Assembly (NCBI GenBank): GCA_963854835.1
Contig: OY978525.1
Span: 1,135,501-1,199,500 of the forward strand
DNA from: Megamerina dolium
Taxonomy: Eukaryota > Arthropoda > Insecta > Diptera > Megamerinidae
DNA length: 64,000 nt
Direction of reading: 5' to 3'
The position numbers and the translations under genes are program-made. Of this stretch, positions 1 through 13,217 are shown one piece after another; positions within the stretch are counted from its first letter, which is position 1; each line of letters begins with the position of its first letter. Below the pieces are notes generated by a model that was not told the DNA's origin, searched no databases, and saw nothing but the letters and a program-made list of their open reading frames with translations.

Positions 1-3000
1 TCTCCTCCACCAACATCACATTATATTGGACTGCTCCGAGCACAAATAGCAAGTGTGTGCATTATTATCGTGTCTATGTGGTAGGACCAATTCAAAGGGA
101 TACAGAAATGCAGACAATACTGGATACTGCTACAGAAGATACAGAAGCATTTTTTAATGAACTTGATCCTTGTGGTCTATATAACTTTACGATTACGGCA
201 GTTTCTCATAATGGTACTACTGGAGGAATTATGTATTCTTCATTTGAAACTTTAGAAGCAAGTAATTAATAATTTCACACAAAAAGCCGAAGCACAGCGA
301 AATCCTCGTATGTAATTTGAAAACTTTTCTTTCCCCTTCTGTAGAACCGACACCGATACGTAATGTAATTGCTTTAACCGGACCGCATGACGTCAACATC
401 ACTTGGGATCCACCAGCATTCGGTGATCTGTGTTTAAGTGGTTATCGCGTATCAGGTTGGAAGTATGAAAATAATCCCGATGAGAACTTTGATAAAACAA
501 CAACTCTGACTAGTATTCAGATTGTTGGACTCTTCTCCTGCCAATCGTATACAGCACAAATTATCCCAACGACCACTAATATGGATGGAGAACTAACTCA
601 CATCGAGTTTGAAACAGCGGCTGTAACAGCATTGGCACCAAACAATTTTCAAGTGATCGGTCTGTACCCGAATGCGTTTGAGCTCAGTGCTCAAGACTCA
701 GATTTAAATAATAACTGTGAAGCATTTTTTGCACGGTTTGTTTGTGAATTAAGTAAAAATGCTGACGTGCTCTATAAGGTGGGTATTTGGAATTTGAACC
801 CAATACTTAGTTGTGAATATTTCAACATCCTGAAATCGTTTTAAACAGCAGACAGCCGAACAATATGTAGAGGGGCAATTAGGAGGACTGCTATTCAAGG
901 CTTTTATTGCTCCACTTTCACCCTTTAGCGAATATAAATGCAGTGTTGCGCTATTCAATGTTGCTGGTTGGTCTTTGAATAGAACAATAATTAAAAAAAC
1001 CGAGCCTTACTGTAGGTGATATATCCCCATTTGAAGACATGTACGATACTGGCATTTGCTAAACTACATATATTTTGTCTTCTTCTCTGACAGTTCCCGA
1101 CCCACCAACACAAGTGAATTTAAAAGCAAACACCAATGTAACACTGAACTTTATCTGGAAGCAGCCTAAATACGCAAATGGCAACATTAAACTTTACATA
1201 TTAAATTTTCATCTGGTTGAGCCTGCATATTATATTCCGCCCAGTTGCAATAAAATAAGTGTAGATTATAGTCCCAGAGAAACTTCTAGTTTGGAACTGT
1301 CCTTCGATGCGTTATTACCGTTTACGAAATACAGCATTCAAGTGGCAGCCCAAAATGAATACGGTATCGGCGCATATAGCATACCGTATATAGTTAGCAC
1401 AAAACCATGGGGTAAGCACATATTAAAAAGTTATACTTTACTACTGTTATTTTTAATGCACTTTTTGCAACAGTTTCAGAACCTGTACTCTATTTGAAAG
1501 TTACACCTGAAGGTCCCTACGATTCTTATGTGGAGTACAAAGCAAATGTCATCGTCAGTTGGATGTTGCCTTGCAAGTCTAATGGTGAAATCGAATCATT
1601 TGAATTACAATTTTTCGGAGAACATATCAATTATGAGAGAGAATATTTCAATCGAACCGTTATGCCTTTTTTCGACGCATCTGGAATGGTAGTCTATAAT
1701 GAAACGAACTTGAAACCAGAATACAATTACACCGTTAATGTAGTAGTGAAGACAGCAAAGGTGAACACGGTCAGCCAGAAAGCAAATGGAAAATTCGAGG
1801 CTCCCGCTGGAAGTATGTTGTTGTTGTATAACATAACTAAATGCCTTAACTTTGTACTTTAAAAATAGTATCTACTTTTTGACAGTTGTAATTTGTCAAA
1901 CAGGAATACTTCCCAATTGGAATTATTACAAAAACCGATTTATCTCTCGTAGTATGCACTTATGTACTTGTATTTTTCGATTGCAGTACCTAAGAAACTA
2001 AGCGATGCCACCCTGCGACAGACCAGAGTCAACGCATATGAAGCAAGCAATCCGACAACCTCTGCGGTTGTTCGTTTTCCTGCCGATATTTTGGATTCGG
2101 AATCGGGTCAAATCATTTATGTTGCGCTTTTATTGTCAGAAAAGGTATTTAATTAACTAGTGGCGGAGCTAGAACATTGGACCCTCGAGTTAATTATAAT
2201 GATCGCATAATGTTTTATATAGATGAGAATGGTTTTTTCGTCTATTATCAACCTTATTCTTCGACTTGCTTCCCTTCATCAGATCCGCCACTGCAATTAA
2301 CTTATGCTTTTGTTTTTCTCACATAGATACATATATTGTAACTTAAACATCTTATTTACAGGAATGTAATCCACCACCACAAATGAGTTATGGTCCTATG
2401 CATACAGAGCAGGATTGGCCAGATACCCTGTCATGGAGAGAAGTTGTCGAAAATGGTAGTGCATGTTTAGCTCAATACCAGACAACACCATTACGTTGGA
2501 AGCCCACCATATCCACATTGAAATCCACTAAAATCGAAGATGCCAGTAAGGTTGAATACATAATAGGTACGGACAAATGTGACAATGCCCTGATGGAACG
2601 ATATTGCAATTCACAGCTGAAAGCAGGTACAAAACTGAAACATTTTGTTATCATACGTTTGAGGCTATACAATTTATAAATCATTTGATGTGAATTCGCA
2701 GATACGCAATACTACTTGGTTATAAGACTCTTCACGAGGTCAGGATACAATGATGCAGCTCTGCTAGAATTTAAAACCGATTCTGTGATCAATCTCAGTC
2801 TCATATTGATCAGTGTGAGTAGTTGTCTTCTGTTAGCTTTCTTGGCAGGCTTCATATATTTGTGGGTTACAAAACGCATTATATGGTAAGGTGGCATTGT
2901 ACCTATGAAACGACATTTCTGGCAACCAAAAATATTCCTCATATTGTATCCGCAGGCATCGTGAATCGTGTCATGGCATTGAGGATTCTTTTGGAGATAT

Positions 3001-4311
3001 TGCTGCGAAAAACTTCGGAATTTATTATCGAGAGATATCCAAGCCAGAGAAGATAGCACGCGAGTTTAAGGAGCTTACAATTGTGGCAATGGACTTGAGT
3101 TATTCAGCATCTGAACTAGGCTGCAACAAGAATCGTTATGCCGATATATTTCCGTGTAAAGTATACCATTTTGTATTTAGAAGTGAAATACTTACAGAAC
3201 TTTCGTCCCCATTTTGCAGATGACAAAAACCGTGTTATCCTTGACATTGATGCTGAAGGATCAGATTATATTAATGCCTCTTTTATTGACGTAAGATAAT
3301 GTTAATCGGAAAATTTATTGTATATAGAATCTGCAAATATCCGAGAATATCAATTTGCAGGGGTATAGACGAAAAAAGGAATACATAGCCACTCAAGGTC
3401 CGAAGGTGGAGAGTACATTGGATTTTTGGCGTATGGTTTTACAACACAATGTTCGACTTATAGTAATGACTACACAATTTCGTGAAGGCGAAGTGGTGAG
3501 GTTAAATAGTAACAATAATCACAAATAAAACGCTAATTTTCTCTTCCTCCACTAGGTGAAGTGTCACGAATATTTCCCCTTCAAATCTAAGGTCATCAAT
3601 GTCAATGTGAAAAGGAAAGATGTTTTCGATTTGTACGATCGCACAGAAATGTGTGTAACACACGACAAATATGGCCTTAAACAGCGAGTTGTTCATTTCT
3701 ATTTTAAAAAATGGCCCGATCATGGTTGCCCAGCCGATCCAAATCATTTAATAACATTTATTCGAAAGGTCAAAGCGGAACGGTTGCCCAACTATTCACC
3801 GATTGTAGTTCATTGCAGTGCTGGCGTTGGTCGTACGGGGACATTCATTGCTCTTGACATCATAATGCAACGCATAAAGAGCGAGGCCAAAGTAAACATA
3901 TATGAAACAGTAAAGAAATTACGTTTCCAGCGTATGAAAATGGTCCAAACACTAGCTCAATATACCTTTCTATATGCATGTACATATGAATTGGTAAAAA
4001 CTAAAAAAAAGTATGCAGCCCTGAAATGTAAAAATAAAACAACCAAAAAAGTTACTTTTGAGGATGATAATAATGGCGCCAAGCTACATGTTACAACGGC
4101 GTCTGATAAATGTTTAGAACAAAATGATTCGGATCTGTTCTTGATGGATAAGCAAGTACTACATTCGGAAAAACTAGGTACAATTAATTATGATGTCAAG
4201 CCAATAAAATTCAAAGCAACCTCTAGTAATGGAGCAATTAATACAAAGGCTTTAGATGTGGAAGTCGTTACGACGAAGAACGAAATGAATATTTCAGAAA
4301 GTGCCATGTAA
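1..4311 (+). CDS. Ptp52F: Receptor-type protein tyrosine phosphatase Ptp52F, 3' part (12 exons seen)
   Basis: Single-pass receptor phosphatase that removes phosphate from tyrosines; in Drosophila it acts in axon guidance. The gene enters from the left edge, so the N-terminus is missing. Phase-consistent exons: 3-261, 345-778, 849-1011, 1094-1411, 1474-1812, 1987-2144, 2362-2626, 2702-2885, 2956-3155, 3220-3290, 3361-3495, 3556-4311. The first six or seven encode fibronectin type III repeats with many N-x-S/T sites. A hydrophobic transmembrane segment lies at 2794-2868. One phosphatase domain follows, with [22 protein letters not shown], a WPD loop at 3712-3720, the P-loop [12 protein letters not shown] with its cysteine codon at 3814, and [10 protein letters not shown]. 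About 100 low-complexity residues end the protein. An AATAAA lies at 4329-4334. The 849-1011 exon needs a weak GTAGGT donor. Family assignment is certain; orthology rests on the single phosphatase domain and Lis-1 next door. Confidence 0.93.
2794..2868 (+). other. Transmembrane segment of Ptp52F
   Basis: About 25 uninterrupted hydrophobic residues, beginning [16 protein letters not shown], are encoded inside the 2702-2885 exon. They divide the extracellular fibronectin repeats from the cytoplasmic phosphatase domain. They are followed by basic residues (TKR), consistent with an N-out, C-in receptor. Confidence 0.85.
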
Positions 4312-4328
4312 TCAACACATATGTATGT

Positions 4329-4334
4329 AATAAA
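4329..4334 (+). promoter_or_regulatory. Poly(A) signal of Ptp52F
   Basis: AATAAA lies 18 bases after the Ptp52F stop codon, which implies a very short 3' UTR. It is the first such hexamer after the stop. Confidence 0.6.
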
Positions 4335-4536
4335 AAGATTATTAACGATATTTTACACTACGATTATTTCAAAAATTATACGAGAGAACATGGGTTACAA
4401 GAGTTGGGGTTTTAAGGTTTCTTTTGGGTTATGGTTATTCACAACTCAGCGTATTTTGGTCGACGAAGAGACTTGACACAACTTTGAAACATCAAAGATA
4501 ACGGTCGAGATAATAATAGAGCCTTGTGCTTATTTT

Positions 4537-4912
4537 ATTATAAATTTTTTTATATGTGGCACTTAAAGCCCCGAAAGTCCTTTGGCTGAACTTATCTTCC
4601 ATTACTGTTGCGCGCGTTAAATTTTGGACAGTATTAGAAGGGACCTACTTATTTTACCCGGTTCCGAACGACAGAACTTTTGCGACATAACTTTTTCTGA
4701 GCTTTGTCGCAGAGTTCTTTTAGAAGCTTTTCCATGGCAAATTGTTACTGCTGGAAGAATTGCCAATTGCTTGCCGAAAGGTGGGTACCGTTCGAAAGAA
4801 AAATCTTTTCGATATGAAATTTGTTATGCTTCAGCCAGGTATTGAACCCACAACCTACAAATCAGAAGGCCAACACACTAACCATTGAGCTACGGCACTC
4901 ACATTATAAATT
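4537..4912 (-). mobile_element. tRNA-headed SINE, copy 1 (full length, with target duplication)
   Basis: Read on the minus strand, the element starts at 4902 with a tRNA-like head: A-box-like TAGCTCAATGG and B-box-like GGTTCAATACC. A body of about 280 bp follows, then an A-rich tail (a T run at 4547-4550 on the plus strand). Perfect 10-bp direct repeats ATTATAAATT flank it at 4537-4546 and 4903-4912, the mark of target-primed insertion. Copies 2 and 3 are at 24226 and 38906. A 73-codon open frame on the plus strand of the body is probably incidental. Confidence 0.87.
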
Positions 4913-7815
4913 AGTAATGCTAAAATTTGAACGAGAGAGTGAAATCAGAAAAACATTGACAGCAAGGCATTGAATGTGTATGACGACATTACATTATAAT
5001 TTGTTTGTTTGTTTTATTTTACTCTCTCGTCAATGTCCAGTTGATGCTCTATTTTATGACCAAATTTTTATTATTTGATGTGATGTAAGTTTGTCACGTC
5101 AGCTAAAACTTTTCAGTGATTTGTTCATTCCTTGTTTTTACAAAGTGTTCATTGCTTAAGACCACAGAAGTTTTATTAATTTGACAGCAATATCGGTAAA
5201 ATAAATTTGAGTAGTCGATATTGCTGCTAATTCGTAGTAGAACTTAATACCATCTTAAATTTTCTATCGGCTTTATTGACAGCTTTTTACATGTGAAATA
5301 TGTCAAATGGGTGCACAAACAACATTTCGTGACGTTCAATTTGATTGAGAAAAATTCTGCAATGTCATAATCGATATGCGTTTGTCGTAATCTTGTTTCT
5401 ATAATTTATGGTCCTTCATTATGATGTAGACAATTGTAAAATATCATCCCTGTTGGAAATTGGCAGTTTCAAAATCAGTCATAAAAAGAAAATGAAAATT
5501 TTTCAGTAAAAATCAATTGAGTTGACGTTCGTCTAATCGATTCGTATACGAATTTTGTGAGTGAAATATTTTGCGTAGTTTGTGAAGTTAGAAAATATTT
5601 AATAAATATTTGATTCGCAAACAAACGTAAGTAAACTGATTGCATATAAACAAATGTTGACTTTATATTAGTAAGAGAAATGTGGGGACAAATTATAAAC
5701 ATATTTTCGATCATTGAGCTAGATGATACATATTCGATTAAAATGTGCCCTGTTACCTGCTGGAATAATAAAAAACATAAAATAATTTAGTTTCTGTAAA
5801 GAAATTGCTACACATCAATGAATGTGTGAATCATAATAAATTGAAACAAACTCGAATGGTGCCCTACGACATTGTGCAGTAGATTGATTTTTCCTGTCCG
5901 TTTTTCATTCCAAGATGGCCGTTTGTAGCAGTTTGTGTGTGTTGATTTTAATTTTTTTTTTGTTTGTTTTGTCTATTTGCAATATTTTTTTCTCGTCTTA
6001 ATGACTTCATTTAATTTGAATATTGCAACCTGCATTTACGAAAATATTTATTTTGATATATGGTGTTAAGGATTTATATTTACACAAGCATATGTCATTA
6101 TGCATTCTATAATTAGATATTAATTACTAATACTCTCCAAAAGTATTCAAGTTCAATGCAGAACAATCATAATAATATGTGTGATTATTCATGGACACAT
6201 TCAATATTTAGTGATACCAGCTAACAATATTTTGTACTTTCGAAATAATAATTTTACTATTTTTCTTTTCAAAATTGCTATTATTGGCGTTTCGGGTTGT
6301 GTAATTTTGTAGACAAAACATTTTCCTATTATCGATTTTTCATTTTTCGTTTTGTTTGCTTTCTGCAATCGATAGACTTTGTTATACTTTTCACACTTGA
6401 CTTTCCATCTTCCAATCTGTCATCCGTTTATAAGATTTGTCATGTTGAATTTCTGCTACGCACCTTGGATTCTATAAATTGGTGGTAGAAAACCAGTTTG
6501 TGTGGCAAAGAAATGTTGGTATTTTTATTCGTTGATGGAATAACACATTTGATCTTTAAAAGTGGTTTATGTTGTGAGGTTGGAATTGAGTTTCAATATT
6601 ATAGTAATTGCTTTCTATTATATATTAGTATACTTACATACGCCTTAAAAAGGAGATTATTCTTGACAGTTCATTTATTTTAAATTATCCTTTTTTTTTT
6701 TTTTGGATAGGAAATCTAACACTGGTGACTCACCCATATAAGCAGTGTAATAATATTAAAATATGCAATTTTTATCAGATTGCGATCATCTTTGAAAAGT
6801 AATTGTAATCAATAACAAGGTATTTTCTGAATTCCATTTTCGATGAAACTTGTTTGTTTGACAATTTGTCCAAAGCGCTAATTTTGTAAAACCCACTTCG
6901 TTTTAAAAACTATTTTGTGTGTACGGGCATTATCATCCTCAGTATGCAAATAGCACGTGTAATAGCATTATGTACATTTCCAAACGAATAAATATATGAA
7001 AACATATGTATTTATATGCATGTTGAGGTAGGTACTATTAATCAGGAGGAATCGATTTACCAAAGGGCTTAAGTGCTTATTGATCTTATAGACCCAAAAT
7101 GAAATAGGTGAATTAATCCTTTATAATACACAAAAAACTCTAGAACAACTCGCAATTTATTCCAAAATTTGCTCTTGTAATTTTTTTTTTGCATTAAAAG
7201 CTTAACTAAACTAAATTTGACTTCAAGGTCAAGGGAAGTCTATTTATGTTGACTTTATTTTGACTATGACTACGCCCCTTTGTAAATAAATTGAAGTTTC
7301 GTCATACTTATAAGTTATGCTTGGTAATAGAAAATTTATAATTTTAAAAGAGCATATAAGAAAAATATGGTACTATTAAGCAAAAAAAAATAAATGTTAC
7401 TGTTGTGACTCAATTATATTGCTTTTATATAATAAATTATTAAATAGAAGCATTGTTTAATAAAAATTTCACTTTCAATTCAATGCCATTCGGTGATATG
7501 AGAAATGGTAATTCTTCATTTTCAATTTCATTGAATTTGACGATGCCCTAGATCCATGATCTCTGTGCAATTCCAACCTCTATTTAAGTAGATCCTGTCA
7601 TACTGGAATTCATTAATGCTATTCCTTTTTTTAATATATATAATTTAGATTTAGAGTTGATTTAGATTGTTTATGATTTTATAATTTTCAATTATTTCTT
7701 TCAGATTATACATAGAACTCGCGAAAAAGCATCCGTTTTGATTGGACTTTTTTAAAACGGTGTTCTACACTTGTTAAGTGGGCTGTTATTAAAGTACATT
7801 CTAGTTGAGAACAGC
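4913..7815 (+). other. Intergenic region and predicted Lis-1 5' UTR intron
   Basis: No conserved coding sequence was seen. A non-coding first exon of Lis-1 is plausible around 5500-5626, ending at a consensus GTAAGT donor. A matching acceptor after a pyrimidine run (TTTCTTTCAG) ends at 7704, so the transcript would resume at 7705. The rest is AT-rich, with a palindrome at 5185-5226 and a nuclear-receptor-like TCAAGGTCA at 7223-7231. The UTR exon is an inference from splice signals only. Confidence 0.45.
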
Positions 7816-9543
7816 ATGAAAATGGTGTTGTCTCAGCGGCAGCGCGAGGAGCTGTAAGTTGTTTTTAAATATATACTAAATACGTTATGAGTTCTAATAT
7901 AAATTATTCTCGTTTTTTAGTAACCAAGCGATTGCCGATTATTTAGGCAGCAATGGCTATTCAGATTCATTAGAAGCGTTCCGTAAAGAAGCTGATCTCA
8001 GTACAGAAACAGAAAAGAAATTTGGCGGTCTTCTTGAAAAGAAATGGACTTCTGTCATACGTTTGCAAAAGAAGGTCATGGAATTGGAGGCTAAATTATC
8101 GGAGGCCGAAAAAGAAGTTATTGAAGGCGCACCAACAAAGGCTAAACGTAGTCCAGGCGAATGGATTCCTAGGCCACCAGAAAAATTCTCCTTATCTGGC
8201 CATCGTGCCAGTATAACGAGAGTAAGTCCTACGTGTATTTGCTATTATCAGATAATTGAAAATGTATGCCCGTTCTGAAGGTTATATTTCATCCAATTTT
8301 TGGATTAATGGTCTCAGCCTCTGAGGATGCCACCATCAAGATCTGGGATTTCGAGACTGGTGAATACGAGCGCAGCCTTAAGGGACACACTGATTCTGTA
8401 CAAGATATTGCATTTGATGCACAGGGAAAGTTGTTGGGTAAATTTTAGAATGTCGATGTTGGTTAATTTTTCAAGATGTTTGCATATGATTTTCATTGTT
8501 TTGTGTTGCAGCTTCTTGCAGTGCTGATCTTTCAATTAAATTGTGGGATTTCCAGCAAACTTATGAATGTGTTAAAACAATGCATGGTCACGATCATAAT
8601 GTGTCGTCTGTAGCTTTTGTGCCAGCTGGAGATTATGTGCTATCGGCATCGCGCGACAAAACCATTAAGATGTGGGAAGTTGCTACTGGGTAAATAGATG
8701 TCAGAATAATTTCTCCCACATAAAACAGAGAGATTTAGCTATATATTTTTTACATAGCTATTGCGTTAAAACTTACACTGGACACAGAGAATGGGTACGC
8801 ATGGTGCGTGTTCACGCAGATGGTAGCATTTTTGCTTCATGCTCAAATGATCACTCAATTCGAGTTTGGTTGACAAATTCAAAAGACTGTAAGGTATGTA
8901 TGATCTTATTTTTGAGCTTTTTGCTTTATAATAATCTCGATGCGTAATATATCCCTCACTATGGGTTTCAGGTTGAATTGCGTGATCATGATCACACTGT
9001 TGAATGTATAGCTTGGGCGCCAGAAGCTTCTGCATCCGCAATTAATGAAGCTGCTGGATCAGACAACAAAAAGGGTCATCATCAAGGACCATTTTTAGCA
9101 TCCGGTTCTAGAGACAAAACAATACGGGTAAGTTCTTTTTTTTTCGTACACACCCACAACCGCTGATAATTATAAACAATATCGAAAAATATCTTATTTC
9201 CACAGATTTGGGATGTTAGCGTTGGTCTCTGTCTATTCAGTCTTACTGGCCATGACAATTGGGTACGAGGTCTATCATTCCATCCAGGTGGAAAGTATTT
9301 AGTTTCAGCTAGCGATGATAAAACTATACGAGTTTGGGATTTACGCAATAAACGATGCATGAAAACTCTATATGCTCATCAGCACTTTTGCACCTCTATT
9401 GGTTAGTTTTGATTTTACTGCAAACATTTTGTGAATTTGTTCAAATTGAATTTTCTTTTTGTATTATAGATTTCCATAAGTCACATCCATATGTTATTTC
9501 TGGCAGCGTGGATCAAACAGTAAAAGTATGGGAATGTCGTTAA
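7816..9543 (+). CDS. Lis-1: Lissencephaly-1 homologue, dynein regulator (complete, 8 exons)
   Basis: Lis-1 binds the dynein motor ring and regulates it in nuclear migration, oocyte determination and neuronal transport. Exons: 7816-7853, 7921-8221, 8281-8437, 8512-8689, 8758-8893, 8972-9127, 9206-9401, 9470-9543. They join in frame to 411 codons plus stop, which is the length I recall for the Drosophila protein. The product has an N-terminal LisH dimerisation motif (residues about 9-40, [16 protein letters not shown]), a coiled coil (about 55-85, [10 protein letters not shown]), and seven WD40 repeats, e.g. [16 protein letters not shown] and [14 protein letters not shown]. The start [13 protein letters not shown] is the family start. 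The coding sequence is intact. Confidence 0.98.
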
Positions 9544-11339
9544 GAAAAAGAAAAAGAAAAGAAGTAAAATAATAAGGCCACCTCACCATCAAATGAATCA
9601 ACAAATAATATTAATTAAATAATGCTACAATATATATATATAAACTTCAATTACTACAGAATACACACTTATATACATACATATATATATAACTATATTT
9701 ATTATTAATATTGTGGTTATAATAATTTAACGAAGCAGAATAAATGCATAACGCAAAGCGCAGAAAATTTCAAAAATTAGATATAAAACCAACAAACAAC
9801 CATACAATATTTAGCCTGTCGATTAGACGACGTCGGTATACTTAGAGCGATCAAGTGAAAACGGATATTTGATTTTTTAAATTCACATTAGTTTTCTTTT
9901 TCGTCTGTAATTTGTATTTTAAAACATAATTAATACATATACGAGTATAAGAAATAGCGATGTTGTTTTCCATTCTCCTCAAATCAGTCAGAAATTAATT
10001 CCTTTCTGTATTGACAGTTTCCCTTCACCTTCTTGCTTAATTAAAAACTCGAATTTATGTACACATTAGCTGTGTTTTTTCTTTTTCATTTTTACATATT
10101 GTGCATATGATCCAATTATCCAAGGGAAATTATGTGTCATGCGTCCCCCAAGCTTACGATTTTTTGCGAACGGAAATCTGTTGTTATTGGAAAAAGAATT
10201 ACACTCACCATTATCCTCTTATACGGTGTAAATGTTGCTTTTGTTTTATGTCTAAATCTGTTATCCATCTCGGTGAAAAAAAAAAGAAAAAGAACACAGC
10301 TATTGTAAACTTCTCTTCATCGTTCTTTGAAAAGAAGATGAGTTATATATAAAAAAAACTAAATGCTAATTCAATGTCTATTTAATATCGTTAATATAGA
10401 GAACTTACGTTAGTTATTATTTAAGTTATTTCGTAATTGTACACCACCAAGACACAACTTTAAAATATACATTTTTTTTTTAAATAAACTTTTTGTTTTC
10501 TCTACTTAAAGCAAATGTGTACGAAAAATTAATAATAAAAAAACCCTTTAAGTACATATTTTAATTTTTCTTTACCTACATTCATACATACACATGTACA
10601 TGTATACATTACATTGGTGGTACTAAAAAATTGTTTAATTAGCACTAATCTAAATACACGTATTAGCGATAATTGAAAGTTCTGCTGCTATTACATGACG
10701 GAGTAGTAGCAAAAGTTACTTTTCCGAATGAAAATTGAAAGATGTAGTTTAATAATGGAAAATAATACGTATATTAGTGATAACAGCTATATGAACGGTT
10801 TAGTGTTGGCTATGTCACAAAAGGGGATAATACATGTGTGATACGCCAGTTTCAACTACAGATGATAGAAGTTGAAATTGTGTGCCCAACATCTGTATTT
10901 TCATATATCTGCAGCATTATTACATTAAATACAAAACAAACAATGCTTATTTCTTATTTTGCATCATCATAAATTGTAATTTATTTTTTCAAGTAATAAG
11001 ATTAATAAAGAATTGCTACATAAAATATTGAATTTTCAGTTTTTGTGCAAATCACGTAGTTTTTCTTGATAAAGAAATTAGATTGATAACAATGAAAAAC
11101 ACAAAAGCGGATTCGCAAATCCTTATATAGAAATACTTTTCGCTTCACCATAACTAATTTTCTCTCGAATTAGAGTATAATTAAATTGCATTTTTTATGC
11201 TATTTTCCAGTCTTAAAATAGCTTACCTATATGATTTTTTACAAAATACTGTGCCTACATAAATATGCCCCTTCATTTTATTGGATATAAAATTATGATT
11301 TTATAAATTAAAAATGGCATTAAATTGTGTTCATTCGTT
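9544..11339. other. Lis-1 3' UTR and converging intergenic DNA
   Basis: AT-rich DNA with simple repeats and no credible coding frame. AATAAA occurs at several places downstream of the Lis-1 stop, e.g. near 10488, so a UTR of up to about 1 kb is possible. PRKRIP1 converges from the right; its reverse-strand AATAAA candidate is near 11277-11282. An 83-codon open frame at 10101-10352 has no recognisable domain. Confidence 0.5.
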
Positions 11340-12056
11340 TTACAAGCAGTTTTCATTTTCCGAGTTACTCTCTTGAATTCCATCATTATCAGTATTATCA
11401 TTTAATTTTTGTTTCTTTGCATTATCGTCTTGTGGATCTGCTGAAGCGATTTCATTTGTTTGGGAATCACTGTCATCACTGGAATCTTCATTTTTCTTTT
11501 CCTTTTCAACTGTTTTATGCTTCAATGATATAAAACGCTGCTTTCTTTTTAATCGCTTTGCTCGTTTTTTTGCTGTTTTCTCTTCTGCTACACGTCGATT
11601 TTCATCCAACTTACGTTGATAGTCTTCATCCAATTGTTCTTGTAGACTTTTTGCTTGAATTGTCTTTTGGCGAGCATACTCCTTCCTTCTGAGATGTCGG
11701 TAAACGTGAAATTCGCCAGAACCTGCACCTGCACTAGAGCCCATTACATTTCGAACAAATGATGGAACCGTTTGCATATAGTCCTTCTCCTTTCTCGGTT
11801 CCGGTATTAAAATAGGTTTATCCTGAAATAATGAACAAGATATAAATTTATTAACCTTATAAACTCGTATAATCTCAAATCAAAATCTTACCGGATTTTT
11901 CATCAACTTTTCCACCTTCAGACGTTGCAAATCCGTCGCAGACTTAATAATTTGCCGTGGTAAATTCCCATTTTTCTGACTGGACTCTTTACCGTCTTTT
12001 GATTTTTGTTTATTCTCCGTTTCAACCTCTTTTATGAGATTCTTTATAAGCGACAT
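11340..12056 (-). CDS. PRKRIP1 homologue (spliceosome-associated, 2 exons)
   Basis: A small basic nuclear protein. In human, PRKRIP1 is a component of catalytic spliceosomes and was first described as a PKR-binding protein. Exon 1 is 11892-12056 (55 codons, starting MSLIKNLIKEVE) and exon 2 is 11340-11822, together 215 aa. The family signature is clear: FVRNVMGSSAGAGSGEFHVY followed by a long basic helix (RHLRRKEYARQ, KKRAKRLKRKQR). The C-terminal third is acidic, with SSDDSDSQTNE. The gene converges on Lis-1 and is divergent from clueless, about 1.16 kb between start codons. The intron is short (69 bp) with GTAAG donor and TTTCAG acceptor. Confidence 0.92.
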
Positions 12057-13217
12057 ATTTTATTTATCAAAATAATATTAACAACACTAGAGATGGTATA
12101 GTGAGAAATCGATTACTTCTAATATTGAATCGGTATAGCCTTCAAAAATCGATTAATTAACCCTCGTGCGAGCGCATTTGTACAACTTCTTTAAACAACC
12201 TTGTTATAACTGTGTCCTAGCGTCACAGTTATACCCAGTTATATGTTGTGTTTACAACATTTTGTCAGAATTTGGGAATTCTAACTTAATTAATATATAT
12301 ATAGTTGTCCTTTGCACACAATATACTGCTATCTCTTTTATCATCAGTGACATTTTGCGCTTTTCAATACATTAAAAATACAGAAAAAATATGTTAAAAA
12401 GAAGTGTCATACGGGCTTTAGTGAAATTCTATTCAAAATCCGTCAAAAATAGGCACATGTCCTGTCAAATAATTTATACAAAAAAATAGAAATGCTTGTT
12501 GGATCTTAATAGTTATTAGGTGTAAAATGGTTTATTAATTTTCTTCAATTGAAATACAGCCGACTTGAAATGTATGAAACATCATTGTCAACATAAATCC
12601 GATATTTCGACAATTTTTCTATACAGAAATATGCTTCGTATAGATATTGCCTTTAAAGTCGGCTTTATTTTGATAATTATTAGCCGCCATAATCGCTCGC
12701 ATGTGCTCAAATCAGTTTCAAACAAAAGTGCTCATTTGAACTAGAATTTTATTTAAAATACAGTGTAACATTTATTACAAAAAATGCTGTATATTTTGGT
12801 TTTCTTTTGATTCACATGCTAGAAAAAACGCTAATCACCACATTTGACATATTACAACATGTGTATCCAGTCTTATGAAAATGACTTTCAATACAACGCT
12901 GTTATTTATTGTGAATACTTTGCAGTGGGGTGGATTTTTGTGGATCGTTGCGAGCATTAAACTGAGGATTTTTTTTAAGTTACACGATTTTATATAGGAT
13001 TGCTCTGATTTTCCTCGCATAAAAAAGACAAAGTGTTGATATGAGGGAAACTGATTAATAATAAAATACAAAAAAAAAAGGCAGCATAATATATTATAAC
13101 TTGTCGGTCAGTGACCAGAGGAAAAACTGTGAGGAGGATTAGAACTAATAAAATAACGTGACAGGAACGTAAAAACGTTGTGTAATAATAAAAAAATCAG
13201 TAACGTGCACTATCGGT
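12057..13217. other. Divergent intergenic region between PRKRIP1 homologue and clueless
   Basis: Holds both promoters. No coding signal was seen. A 107-bp stretch, 12558-12664, is bounded by perfect inverted 9-mers AGCCGACTT/AAGTCGGCT and contains an inner TCTATAC/GTATAGA pair, so it may be a small foldback element. An initiator-like GGTCAGT near 13106 is a candidate clueless start site. Confidence 0.4.

Noticed and set aside
4624..4845. 73-codon frame with a similar frame at 24237
   Set aside because: Similarity is explained by both lying in copies of the same SINE. Copy 3 has the frame broken, so there is no sign of selection on a protein.
7223..7231. TCAAGGTCA nuclear-receptor half site
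   Set aside because: It matches the FTZ-F1/ERR type, but a single 9-mer in 3 kb of intron-like DNA is expected by chance often enough that it cannot be called functional.
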